NCBI RefSeq assembly: GCF_017591435.1
Contig: NC_059301.1
Coordinates: 35,948,884-36,012,883, forward strand
Length of the DNA: 64,000 nt
Direction: 5' to 3'
DNA from: Portunus trituberculatus
Lineage: Eukaryota > Arthropoda > Malacostraca > Decapoda > Portunidae
The notes under the pieces are model-generated. The model was not told the DNA's origin and did not search any database. It saw only the letters and a list, made by a program, of their open reading frames with translations. A program made the position numbers and the translations under genes. Below are positions 50,276-61,655 of this stretch, piece by piece. Positions within the stretch are counted from its first letter, which is position 1. Each line of letters opens with the position of its first letter.

Positions 50276-50690
50276 TTATCTAGTTGTATTGTACTGGGTT
50301 GAAGCAGGCCTCATAGTGTCCTGTCTCCATATCTCCATTTCCTTAAAAGATATGCACATTATGTGCTGTAACATCTTCATTATACAATTTATTCCACTTT
50401 TCCATCGATCTGTGTATTTTCCAATATCCTTCACACACTGCCTGATCTTTTCATGTCCTCTTGTCCTTCCATCTTCTGTCAACAGCACCAGTTCTTCTTT
50501 GTCTATCTTTTCAATGCCATTGACTATCTTGTACATTGTTATTAGGTCCCCACGATCTCTTCTATCTTGTAAGGTTGGCAGTCCCATTTCCTTCAGTCGT
50601 TCTTCATATGTTAGGTCCTTTAATTCCAGCACCATCTTTGTAGCAATCTTCTGTATCCTTTCCAATTTTCTTGTATCCTTTCTAGATGTG
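50243..50690 (-). pseudogene. LINE 3' fragment (array copy C) with (GT)n tail
   Basis: (GT)n at 50243-50273 forms the tail. The minus frame gives MERIQKIATKMVLELKDLTY and ERLKEMGLPTLQDRRDRGDL. It is truncated at 50690, next to copy B1. Confidence 0.8.
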
Positions 50691-50739
50691 TATTCACCTA
50701 GTTGTATTCACCTAGTTGTAATTTTACAGGGCCTGGGTA

Positions 50740-53106
50740 TCATACTCGTGTGGCCCCGTCTCCATATCTACACACATCCAATTTTCCTTTAAAACTATGC
50801 ACACTCCTTGTTGACACCACCTCCTCACTCAAACCATTCCACACCTCCACACATCTTTGTGGGAAACTATATTTTTTCACATCCTTCAAGCATATTCCCT
50901 TGGCTATCTTTTTACTATGCGATCTTGTAGTTCTACTTAAGTTTTCCTCTCTCAACATCATTTGCTCATTATCCACTTCATCCAGTCCATTCAACAGTTT
51001 ATAAACCTGTATTAAATCTCCTCTTTCTCTTCTTTGTTCCAAGGTAGGCAAATTCATTTCTTTTAATCTCTCCTCATAGGTCATTTCTGCCAATTCCGGA
51101 ACCATTTTTGTTGCCATTCTCTGCAATCTCTCCAACTTCCTTATATGCTTCTTTTTATAAGGGGACCAAACCACTCCAGCATATTCCAATCTTGGTCTAA
51201 TTACCATACTAATTAATTTCTTCATCATATCTTTATCCATATAATGGAAGGCTAATCCAATATTTTTATCAAATTATACGTTTCTCCAAACATCTTATCA
51301 ATATGAGCCTCAAACTGCCCATGGTCTTGTATTATCACTCCCAAATCCTTTTCCTTTTCCACCTTTTTCAACACTACTTCTTCACCCATCTTATATGACC
51401 CTCTTGGCCGTCTTCCACTCTTCCCATCTCCATCACATGACTTTTGCTCAGATTAAATTCCATTTGCCACCTCTTGCTCCACTCCCAAATCTTATCCAGG
51501 TCTGCCTGTAAAATTTCACAATCTTCTTCACTCTTCACACACCTACACAACTTCGCATCATCCGCAAACAAATTAATATAACTGTTTACTCCTCTGGCAT
51601 GTCATTAATATATACCAGGAAAAGTATTGGTGCCAGCACTGAGCCTTGTGGGACTCCACTCTCCACCACCAACCAGTCCGACTTTGCATCCCTTATTACC
51701 GTTCTCATCTCCCTCCATCTCAAGTAGTTTTCCATCCACTTTAACACTTTTCCTTTCAGTCCTCCATAAATCTCTACTTTCCATAACAGTCTCATGTGAG
51801 GTACCTTGTCAAAAGCTTTCTTTAAATCCAAATATACACAGTCCATCCATCCTCTCTCTCTGTATTTTGTCAACCACTCTTGAATAAAAGCTCAGTAGAT
51901 TTGTTACACATGACCTCCCTTTCCTGAAGCCAAATTGATGATCCGATAATAACTTATGATCCTCCAGGAACCGTATCCAATATTTCTTTATCACCCTCTC
52001 ACAAATCTTACCGACCACACTTGTTAGAGACACAGGTCTATAGTTAAGAGGCTCTTCCTTACTGCCTCCCTTATAAATGGGCACCACTTCAGCTCTCTTC
52101 CACTCTACTGGTACTTCCCTGTTTCTAATGAGCACCTTATAATATCATATAATGGATCAATCAATTCTTCTCTACACTCCTTCAATAATTTTCCTGAAAC
52201 TTCATCTGGTCCCATCGCTTTATCATCTTTAAGTTCCTCCAACATTTTATATAACTCCTTTTAGGTATCTTAATGTCCTCCATGTGCACATTTCCTTGTA
52301 CATTCTGTGGCTTTACAAACATTGTTTCTTTAGTAAATACTTGCTGAAACCTATTATTTAGCAATTCCACTATATTCTTAGGGTCATCTACTATCCCTTG
52401 CTCTCCTTTTAATCTTTCAATGGACTCTCTCTTTCTAAGTTTACCATTTATGAACCTGTAAAACAATTTTGGATGTTCCTTACTCTTGTCTACAATATCT
52501 TTTCAAATTTTCTTTCTTCCTCCTCCTTACCCTCACATACTCATTTCTTGCCACTCTATAATTCTCCTTATTTAGTATATTCCTGCTCTTTTTCCATCTT
52601 TTCCAAGCCACATCTCTCTTTTCCTTAGCCTTAACACAAGTTGCATTAAACCAATCCTTTCTTCCTTCCTCTCTTGGTTTATACTTTGGTACAAATTTCA
52701 TAACTCCTTCTTTATAATATTTCATAAAAATCTCATATTTCTTTTGCACTTCTCTGATTTGTAACATCTCCCAATCTAATTTTCTGAAATAATTTTTCAA
52801 ACTTTCTGTGTCCATCTTTCTATAATTCAATCTACCACTCCTGTATGTCTCGTCCTTCCTTCGCTGTGTTGTTGCTATCTGCATTTCCATAACCACATGA
52901 TCACTCTTTCCCAAAGGACACTTGTATTGTATATCTCCACATAGGTACACTTCTCTTGTTAACACCAAATCCAGTCTAGCCGGTTCATCATCTCCTCTAT
53001 ATCTAGTATTTTCCTTCACCCTCTGTTCCATCATATTTTCCATCATTAGATTAAGAAATCTCTCTCCCATGCTTCTTCTCCAACACCACTTACTAGATTT
53101 TCCCAA
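50740..53106 (-). pseudogene. LINE B1 endonuclease C-terminal part and reverse transcriptase
   Basis: 53106-52480: LDLVLTREVYLCGDIQYKCP and LGKSDHVVMEMQI (catalytic Asp/His). 52135-51809: RAEVVPIYKGGSKEEPLNYR, PVSLTSVVGKICERV, FGFRKGRSC. 51873-51586: VYLDLKKAFDKVPH, SGVPQGSVLAPILFLVYIND. 51571 onward: FADDAKLCR. 51240-50740: RPRLEYAGVVWSPYKKKHIR to the C terminus FPQRCVEVWNGL. At least five frameshifts. Confidence 0.85.
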
Positions 53107-53422
53107 TCCACCTCCTTACAATTAAAATCTCCTACTAGTATCACCTTTCTTTTTCCAGATAATACACTTTCCAAACTCTGTAAAGTATCCTTGATCATAT
53201 TGTCGTATTCCTTAATGTCCAAGAATTTGTTTTAGGAGGTACATAGGTCACCATGATTATTAATTCTTTTCCATCACTTTTTATCCTTATGCTTATCACT
53301 TCTGCATTGTTCTTCCCATACCAAACCTTATCCACATTTATTTATTTCTTCGTCATAATCATAACTCCTCCTCCACCTTTACTCTCTATCCTTTCTCCAT
53401 ATATTATATTTATTATCCAAAT

Positions 53423-54576
53423 TTATCTTTGTTTTTCATGCAATTTTGTCTCAGTCAAACACACTATATCAGGCTTCTCCACTATCATATAGTCTTGCAA
53501 TTCCAATCTACTTGACAGTATCCCATCTATATTAGTATACATTACGGTCCACCCACTGCTCCCTCTAGGGGTTCCTCCGTATTCCTTCTTTCCACATACC
53601 ACTTTCTGACTCTCTCTCCTATAACTCTCCAAAAACTTTTCTCTTTCCTCCTCAGACCGCTCATCATTTTTCCTTCTCGCCTCTTCCACCAATTCCTTAT
53701 ATCTTCTCCTCTCTTCCTCATTTCTATTCTTTCTCACAAACACCTCTTTACAACCTTCTATCTCTCTTAACTTTGATGTTCTATATAGGACATCCTCCAG
53801 ATTGTTGTGACTTCAGTACTACTTTAATCGGTCTGTTCACTCCCTCCTTATACGGACCCAGTCTATGGATCTCTTCCACTTCTTCTTGTAGGTCTTTTTT
53901 CATCATCATTTAGATTTTTGAACAGATCTCTTACCGTTTTCAATTCTTCCTTAATTCTCTTGGCTTATATGTTATATTTTGTTCTTTCATCCCAAATATT
54001 AACACACTCTTCTTCTTTTCTGCTATTTCCTTATCAATGTTTCCTTATTCTTCATTACATTAACCAGTTCCTTGGACCTTTCTTTTTGTCTTCCTTCAAC
54101 TGATCTTTAATTATTTCTTGTAATCCAACCATCTCTGCTTCCCTCGACTCAGTCCATTGTGTTTTCTTCAGTTCCCATTCCTTTCAAGCCTTTCATTCTG
54201 CTCACTAATCATTTCCTTAAAGTCATCTTTCTCCTTTACTACTCTCCATTTTCTCCTCCAACCGTCTCTTGTATTTTTCAACCTCCACCTTCAAATGCGC
54301 ATTCTCATCCACCAATCGTTTTTCATTTTCCTCCAGTCTCTTAACTCTTTCCTTCAAAGCCTTGTGGAATTCTCTATCCTGCTCCTCCTCACTCCTCTGA
54401 ACTTTTAATTCCTTCACTAACTCCTCAAATCTCTTCTCCAACATCACTAATCTACCTTGCAATGTTGCCCCTGTTGAAGCTGGACTCATGCTTTGACTGG
54501 CCACTTTCGGCTTTGCTCCCTGGGCCTCATCAACATATTTTGAATTTGGTAATTTATTCCTTACCGGTCTATCCAT
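53423..54576 (-). pseudogene. LINE B1 N-terminal region: coiled coil into endonuclease
   Basis: 54576-54223 starts MDRPVRNKLPNSKYVDEAQG and runs into strong heptads (LEKRFEELVKELKVQRSEEE, LKERVKRLEENEKRLVDENA). The middle, 54220-53800, is frameshifted. 53743-53423 gives VRKNRNEEERRRYKELVEEA and then YTNIDGILSSRLELQDYMIV with KPDIVCLTETKL, the endonuclease start with its catalytic Glu. The coiled coil and endonuclease seem to share one reading frame, so this may be a single-ORF LINE. Confidence 0.7.
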
Positions 54577-54903
54577 TTTTCCTTACTTTTCCTGGGAACA
54601 TGTGGGTGTGTGGTGACTGGGGGCCAGGCCTGGTAGCTACGTGTGTGGTTGGATGCGTTGGCGGCTGCTATGGCTGGCCTTTGTGGGTTCCCGCTCTGTC
54701 GTTTGGAGTGTGGAGGTTCTCCCACCTCCGATCACTCCCATGTACACGCCACCAGGCTACGTTCACTCTGTACACTCGTTCACTCGCTCTGGTCGCCCCT
54801 TAATAGCAATAACTATTCTCACTCAAGCACATTGCTTAGCGTGTGGAGTGTTATTTAGATGCCGTTCATGCGCAGGAGGCATGTCCGTTCTCCACGGAGC
54901 GCG

Positions 54904-54906
<3 letters not shown>

Positions 54907-54951
<45 letters not shown>

Positions 54952-55800
54952 TTACCTAGTTGTAGTCTTACAGGGCCTGGGCTTTACGCTCGTGTGGCCC
55001 CATCTCCATATCTACACTGGTCCAATTTTTCTTTAAAACTATGCACACTCGTTGCTGACACCACTTCTTCACTCAAACTGTTCCATGTTTCAACACATCT
55101 TGCATGAAACTATATTTTTTAACATCTCTCAGATATCTTCCCTTCCTCAATTTTTTACTATGCAATCTTGTGCTTCGAATGTCATAATCCTCTCTCAGGA
55201 TCAGTTTCTCATTATCCACTTGATCCATTCCATTCATCAATTTATAAACTTGTATCAGATCCCCTCTCTCCCTTCTCTGTTCCAGAGTTGGTAGATCCAT
55301 AGCCTTTAGTCTCTCCTCATATGTCATCCCTTCAAATTCTGGAACCATTCTTGTAGCCATCTTTTGTAGTCTCTCCAACTTCCTTATGTGTTTCTTTTTG
55401 TGCGGAGTCCACACAACTCCTGCATATTCCAATCTGGGTCTTATTATAGTACTTATCAATTTCTTCATTATTTCTTTGTCCATGTAGTGAAATGCCAATC
55501 CAATATTCCTTAGCAAATTATATGTCTCTGAAAATTTTATCTATATGGCTTACCGGTTGATTGTTTTCTTCCATTGTCACCCCTAGGTCCTTCTCTTTTT
55601 TTACTTTTTTCGGTTTTACTCCATCTCCCATCTTATAGATTCCCCTGGGTTGTCTTTCACTCTGTCCCATTTCCATGACATGGCTTTTGTCCACATTCAA
55701 TTCCATTTCCCACTTCTTACTCCATTTCCAGATCTTATTTAGGTCTTCCTGCAGTATTTCACAATCCTCTTTTTGCTTTATAACTCTGCACAGTTTCATG
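54907..55800 (-). pseudogene. LINE 3' fragment (array copy F) with (TG)n tail
   Basis: (TG)n at 54907-54949 is the tail. Minus frames: MKLCRVIKQKEDCEILQEDL, WKWSKKWEMELNVDKSHVME, MLRNIGLAFHYMDKEIMKKL and RPRLEYAGVVWTPHKKKHIR. It is 5' truncated just after the FADD box. It is close to but distinct from B1/B2. Confidence 0.8.
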
Positions 55801-55954
55801 TGTGTGTATTCACCTAGTTGTATTCACCTAGTTGTAATTTTACAGGGCCTGGGTATCATACTCGTGTGGCCCCGTCTCCATATCTACACACATCCAACTT
55901 TCCTTTAAAACTATGCACACTCCTTGCTGACACCACCTCCTCACTCAAACCATT

Positions 55955-58219
55955 CTACACCTCCACACATCTTTGTGGGAAACTATATTTTTTCACATCC
56001 TTTAAGCATATTCCCTTGGCTATCTTTTTACTATGCGATCTTGTAGTTCTATTTAAGTTTTCCTCTCTCAACATCATTTGCTCATTATCCACTTCATCCA
56101 GTCCATTCAACAGTTTATAAACCTGTATTAAATCTCCTCTTTCTCTTCTTTGTTCCAAGGTAGGCAAATTAATTTCTTTTAATCTCTCCTCATAGGTCAT
56201 TTCTGCCAATTCCGGAACCATTCTTGTTGCCATTCTCTGCAATCTCTCCAACTTCCTTATATGCTTCTTTTTATAAGGGGACCAAACCACTCCAGCATAT
56301 TCCAATCTTGGTCTAATTACCATACTAATTAATTTCTTCATCATATCTTTATCCATATAATGGAAGGCTAATCCAATATTTTTTTATCAAATTATATGTT
56401 TCTCCAAACATCTTATCAATATGAGCCTCAAACTGCCCATGGTCTTGTATTATCACTCCCAAATCCTTTTCCTTTTCCACCTTTTTCAACACTACTTCTT
56501 CACCCATCTTATATGACCCTCTTGGCCATCTTCCACTCTTCCCATCTCCATCACATGACTTTTGCTCAGATTAAATTCCATTTGCCACCTCTTGCTCCAC
56601 TCCCAAATCTTATCCAGGTCTGCCTGTAAAATTTCACAATCTTCTTCACTCTTCACACACCTACACAACTTCGCATCATCCATAAACAAATTAATATAAC
56701 TGTTTACTCCCTCTGGCATGTCATTAATATATACCAGGAAAAGTATTGGTGCCAGCACTGAGCCTTGTGGGACTCCACTCTCCACCACCAACCAGTCCGA
56801 CTTTGCATCCCTTATTACCGTTCTCATCTCCCTCCATCTCAAGTAGTTTTCCATCCACTTTAACACTTTTCCTTTCAGTCCTCCATAAATCTCTACTTTC
56901 CATAACAGTCTCTGTGAGGTACCTTGTCAAAAGCTTTCTTTAAATCCAAATATACACAGTCCATCCATCCCTCTCTCTCTGTATTTTGTCAACCACTCTT
57001 GAATAAAAGCTCAGTAGATTTGTTACACATGACCTCCCTTTCCTGAAGCCAAATTGATGATCCGATAATAACTTATGATCCTCCAGGAACCGTATCCAAT
57101 ATTTCTTTATCACCCTCTCACAAATCTTACCGACCACACTTGTTAGAGACACAGGTCTATAGTTAAGAGGCTCTTCCTTACTGCCTCCCTTATAAATGGG
57201 CACCACTTCAGCTCTCTTCCACTCTACTGGTACTTCCCTGTTTCTAATGAACACCTTATAATATCATATAATGGATCAATCAATTCTTCTCTACACTCCT
57301 TCAATAATTTTCCTGAAACTTCATCTGGTCCCATCGCTTTATCATCTTTAAGTTCCTCCAACATTTTATATAACTCCTTTTAGGTATCTTAATGTCATCC
57401 ATGTGCACATTTCCTTGTACATTCTGTGGCTTTACAAACATTGTTTCTTCAGTAAATACTTGCTGAAACCTATTATTTAGCAATTCCGCTATATTCTTAG
57501 GGTCATCTACTATCCCTTGCTCTCCTTTTAATCTTTCAATGGACTCTCTCTTTTAAGTTTACCATTTATGAACCTGTAAAACAATTTTGGATGTTCCTTA
57601 CTCTTGTCTACAATATCTTTTCAAATTTTCTTTCTTCCTCCTCCTTACCCTCACATACTCATTTCTCCACTCTATAATTCTCCTTATTTAGTATATTCCT
57701 GCTCTTTTCCATCTTTTCCAAGCCACATCTCTTTTCCTTAGCCTTAACACAAGTTGCATTAAACCAATCCTTTCTTCCTTCCTCTCTCGGTTTATACTTT
57801 GGTACAAATTTCATAACTCCTTTATAATATTTCATAAAAATCTCATATTTCTTTTGCACTTCTCTGATTTGTAACATCTCCTCCCAATCTAATTTTCTGA
57901 AATAATTTTTCAAACTTTCTGTGTCCATCTTTCTATAATTCAATCTACCACTCCTGTATGTCTCGTCCTTCCTTCGCTGTGTTGTTGCTATCTGCATTTC
58001 CATAACCACATGATCACTCTTTCCCAAAGGACACTTGTATTGTATATCTCCACATAGGTACACTTCTCTTGTTAACACCAAATCCAGTCTAGCCGGTTCA
58101 TCATCTCCTCTATATCTAGTATTTTCCTTCACCCTCTGTTCCATCATATTTTCCATCATTAGATTAAGAAATCTCTCTCCCATGCTTCCTCTCCAACACC
58201 ACTTACTAGATTTTCCCAA
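55955..58219 (-). pseudogene. LINE B2 endonuclease and reverse transcriptase
   Basis: Same motif order as B1: LDLVLTREVYLCGDIQYKCP (58219-57659), RAEVVPIYKGGSKEEPLNYR (57254-56940), SGVPQGSVLAPILFLVYIND (56866-56492) and RPRLEYAGVVWSPYKKKHIR (56356-55955). The active-site box reads FMDD here and FADD in B1. Several single-base losses are shared with B1 and others are private. Confidence 0.85.
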
Positions 58220-58681
58220 TCCACCTCCTTACAATTAAAATCTCCTACTAGTATCACCTTTCTTTTCCAGATAATACACTTTCCAAACTCTGTAAAGTAT
58301 CCTTGATCATATTGTCGTATTCCTTAATGTCCAAGAATTTGTTTTAGGAGGTACATAGGTCACCATGATTATTAATTCTTTTCCATCACTTTTTATCCTT
58401 ATGCTTATCACTTCTGCATTGTTCTTCCCATACCAAACCTTATCCACATTTATTTATTTCTTCGTCATAATCATAACTCCTCCTCCACCTTTACTCTCTA
58501 TCCTTTCTCCATATATTATATTTATTATCCAAATTTATCTTTGTTTTTCATGCAATTTTGTCTCAGTCAAACACACTATATCAGGCTTCTCCACTATCAT
58601 ATAGTCTTGCAATTCCAATCTACTTGACAGTATCCCATCTATATTAGTATACATTACGGTCCACCCACTGCTCCTCTAGGG

Positions 58682-60934
58682 CAGCGGTTCCCAACCTTAT
58701 TTGTCCTTCTTTTTCCAGTCATTGTTTCACCTGTGGACCCCCTACAACGAAATAGGTTCCAAGAAAATTAATTTTTTTCTGCAAGAAATGAATATATTAA
58801 TGTAAAATGCCTTCCATTGTTATGCTGATTAAGATGTCCTATTTATATGAAATCAGAAAACATTCCTTCAGCACTTTTTGATTTAAGTAAAACACATAGG
58901 AAAAATGTTATGTTAATGTTGTTATAGTTGTAGGTATTGTGTGCAAAACTATCTTTATAATATTTGCCCTTTTTGAGCTTCAAGCACATGTATGAATAAA
59001 AGAATCACAAAACTGTATGAATACAACAAAAATCACAAAACAGCAGTGAATGAAACTTTTCATTGGTTGCGAAAAAGTATGTCACTTTATATTTCTCAAT
59101 GGGACTTGTTTGTTTTTGAGCAACCAGCTCATGAATCCTTGGCTCAGTGGCAGCCAGTGCACACCTCAAGTCATCTTCCACAGACAGCTTGTTCCTTGAT
59201 TTTGTTTTTATTGCAAGTAATGAAGAAAACCCACTTTCGCAGGTAGGTTGAAGCAAAGGCAAAAGAACTCGAACTGCCAGATCACTTATTTTTGGATATG
59301 ATTCCATCATTGAACACCAGAAGCTAGACAAGGAGTTTGACTGGAACACATTCTTGGCTGTTGAATCATGGAGAAGCTCAATGAACTCTTCTTGTCTCTT
59401 CTAACACATCATCAACCTGACATAAGAAAGGATTTTTGCTAATCCTGCATGCTGAGGGCTCAAGTCAGAAAGTCCAAATTCATCATCTAGCTGAGACAAG
59501 TGGTCCATGATTTCCTTGGACAAGGTACTTGAAAGCTGACCATCAGCAAGAACTTCATTCAATGATGGAAACATCATAAATTTTCCTACACTCACTCTCT
59601 TCTTATACAGCTCCAATTTGGCCAAAATGCATGTATTGAGTCACAGTGGCTGAGCAAGTTTGAATCCTTTCCTTGAGTCTCAAGTTCAGCTGGTTGAAGA
59701 TTTCAAATATGTCCACAAGATAAGCAAGGCGGAGCTCAAAGTGTTCTGATTTCAATATCTCCAACAGGTCACATTTTTCTGTACATTAAGAAACATTTCA
59801 ACTTCCTGGCGAAGAGAGAAGAAGCGGGACAAAATCTCCTGCAGACAACCACCTGGCGGATGTATAAAAGAGCAAGGAACTATGCTCGATTCCATGTCAT
59901 GACACAGTTGCTGGAACAGTCTCGTGTTTAGGGCAGAGTTTTCACATAGTTCACGACCTTGACAATACCAGTGAAAATTGTGAGAAGCCCAGAAGGAAGC
60001 GATTTAGAAGCCAGAGCCTCCCATGAATGAAGCAGTGCACACCAACTGCATTTGGTGCTTTGATTTTACTTTTGCTTGAAACCCGACCTCGACCCAAGCA
60101 TGGCTGGAGCTCCATCAGTTGTGATTCCAACAAGATTATTCCAACTCAAACCATGCTTGTCAAAAAACGATGACACAGCATTCATCACATCAGTGGCCGT
60201 CTTGATGTTTCAAGATTTTGACAGCAAAGAAATTCCTCCTTTATTATGCCTTTGAACAGGTATCGGCAGTATACCAACAGCTGGCACGCCATTGCTACAT
60301 CAGTGGATTCATCGACCTGTATAGCAAAAATGGGGGATGCTTTTATCTCTTCAATAATCTGATCTTTCACATCACCTGACATGTCCCTGATTCTTCGCTG
60401 GATAGTATTATTCAAAGAGATACATCACTTAGTTTCTGTGCTGCTTCTGCTCCAAGAATCAGTCTAACCATTTCTTTTGTACAAGGTAGGATCAATTCTT
60501 CAGCAATTGTGTGTGCTTTTCTTCCGTGCTACTAAATAAGCCACTCTGTATGATGCTTCCACGATGTTCCCTCTCTTCTCTTGGAAGCTACCAGTCGCAT
60601 CAAGTTTTTGCCTCTTCAGTTCATCAGCTTTCCTCTTGAAAAAATCCTTTTCCTTCCCAGCATACTCAGGGTGGCATTTGGTCAGGTGAAGTTGTAATTT
60701 TGAAGGCTTCAGTGAATCATTTCCCAGGACACGAAAACAAATGACACACTGTGGGAGATCTACATTATTTTTTTGAATCGTAGTAAACCCCCACTGAAGA
60801 TAATCTTCCGAGAACTTTCTCTTCTTACTTGACAGTATAATAAATTTAAAAATAAGTATAATCTCTATGGACCCCTTGAAATTCTTCCATGGACCCCTTG
60901 GGGTCCATGGACCCCTGGTTGGGAACCACTGCGA
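58682..60934 (-). mobile_element. hAT transposon (BED-finger type) inside LINE B2
   Basis: The ends CAGCGGTTCCCAACC and GGTTGGGAACCACTG are inverted repeats. Flanks CTCTAGGG (58674-58681) and GTCTAGGG (60935-60942) are a near-perfect 8-bp target duplication; B1 has one copy at the same site (CCTCTAGGGGTTCC at 53573). The 2.25 kb interior encodes a broken hAT transposase. Confidence 0.9.
59005..60850 (-). pseudogene. hAT transposase (SCAND3/ZBED5-like), frameshifted
   Basis: N-terminal BED finger (PQCVICFRVLGNDSLKPSKL then LHLTKCHPEYAGK) at 60780-60640. First catalytic Asp block ASPIFAIQVDESTDVAMACQ (60415-60185), second NLVGITTDGAPAMLGSRSGF (60140-60070), and C-terminal dimerisation region CESGFSSLLAIKTKSRNKLS (59349-59005). 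The order matches hAT transposases of the group that gave rise to vertebrate SCAND3 and ZBED5. Stops and frameshifts split it into at least five pieces. Confidence 0.85.
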
Positions 60935-61357
60935 GTCTAGGGGTTCCTCCGTATTCCTTCTTTCCACATACCACTTTCTGACTCTCTCTCCTATAACTCT
61001 CCAAAAAAACTTTTCTCTTTCCTCCTCAGACCGCTCATCATTTTTCCTTCTCGCCTCTTCCACCAATTCCTTATATCTTCTCCTCTATTCCTCATTTCTA
61101 TTCTTTCTCACAAACACCTCTTTACAACCTTCTATCTCTCTTAACTTTGATGTTCTATATAGGACATCCTCCGCATATTGTTGTGACTTCAGTACTACTT
61201 TAATCGGTCTGCTCACTCCCTCCTTATACGGACCCAGTCTATGGATCTCTTCCACTTCTTCTTGTAGGTCTTTTTTTTCATCATCATTTAGATTTTTGAA
61301 CAGATCTCTTACCGTTTTCAATTCTTCCTTAATTCTCTTAGGCTTATATGTTATATT

Positions 61358-61368
61358 TTGTGTGTGTG

Positions 61369-61464
<96 letters not shown>

Positions 61465-61569
61465 CTTCCCCCTTCCTCTTTCATGATAAAAATCCTTCAT
61501 AACTACTTCTTTATATCTTGTTTCTCTCTCTTTTGTCTTGTAAGGTTGGCAGTCCCATTGTGTGTGTGT

Positions 61570-61653
<84 letters not shown>
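61358..61653. repeat. (GT)n 61358-61460 and (TG)n 61559-61653 around a LINE scrap
   Basis: Two long GT arrays flank 61461-61557. That piece contains TTGTAAGGTTGGCAGTCCCA, a block found in the LINE copies C and D, so it is a truncated LINE fragment (H) with its own tail. Confidence 0.85.

Positions 61654-61655
<2 letters not shown>

Larger units (their letters stand above)
50693..54900 (-). mobile_element. LINE, near full-length copy B1
   Basis: A minus-strand element with a 5' region (54900-54577), a coiled-coil N-terminal ORF, endonuclease and reverse transcriptase. The 3' end carries a twice-repeated TTCACCTAGTTGTA unit at 50693-50722. The thumb region and C terminus are of the CR1/L2 superfamily type. 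The 3' 3.1 kb is nearly identical to copy B2. Confidence 0.85.
55805..61345 (-). mobile_element. LINE copy B2, interrupted by a hAT element
   Basis: 55805-58681 and 60935-61345 together match 50693-53985 of B1 almost base for base, with scattered indels. B2 is 5' truncated at 61345 (TATATTTTG), where a (GT)n array follows. It therefore looks like a separate 5'-truncated retrotransposition of the same subfamily and not a simple tandem duplication. Confidence 0.85.

Noticed and set aside
50693..61345. Simple tandem segmental duplication of the LINE block
   Set aside because: Copy B2 ends at a different 5' point (61345, followed by GT array) and copy F lies between, so separate insertions explain it better, although shared indels keep the question open.
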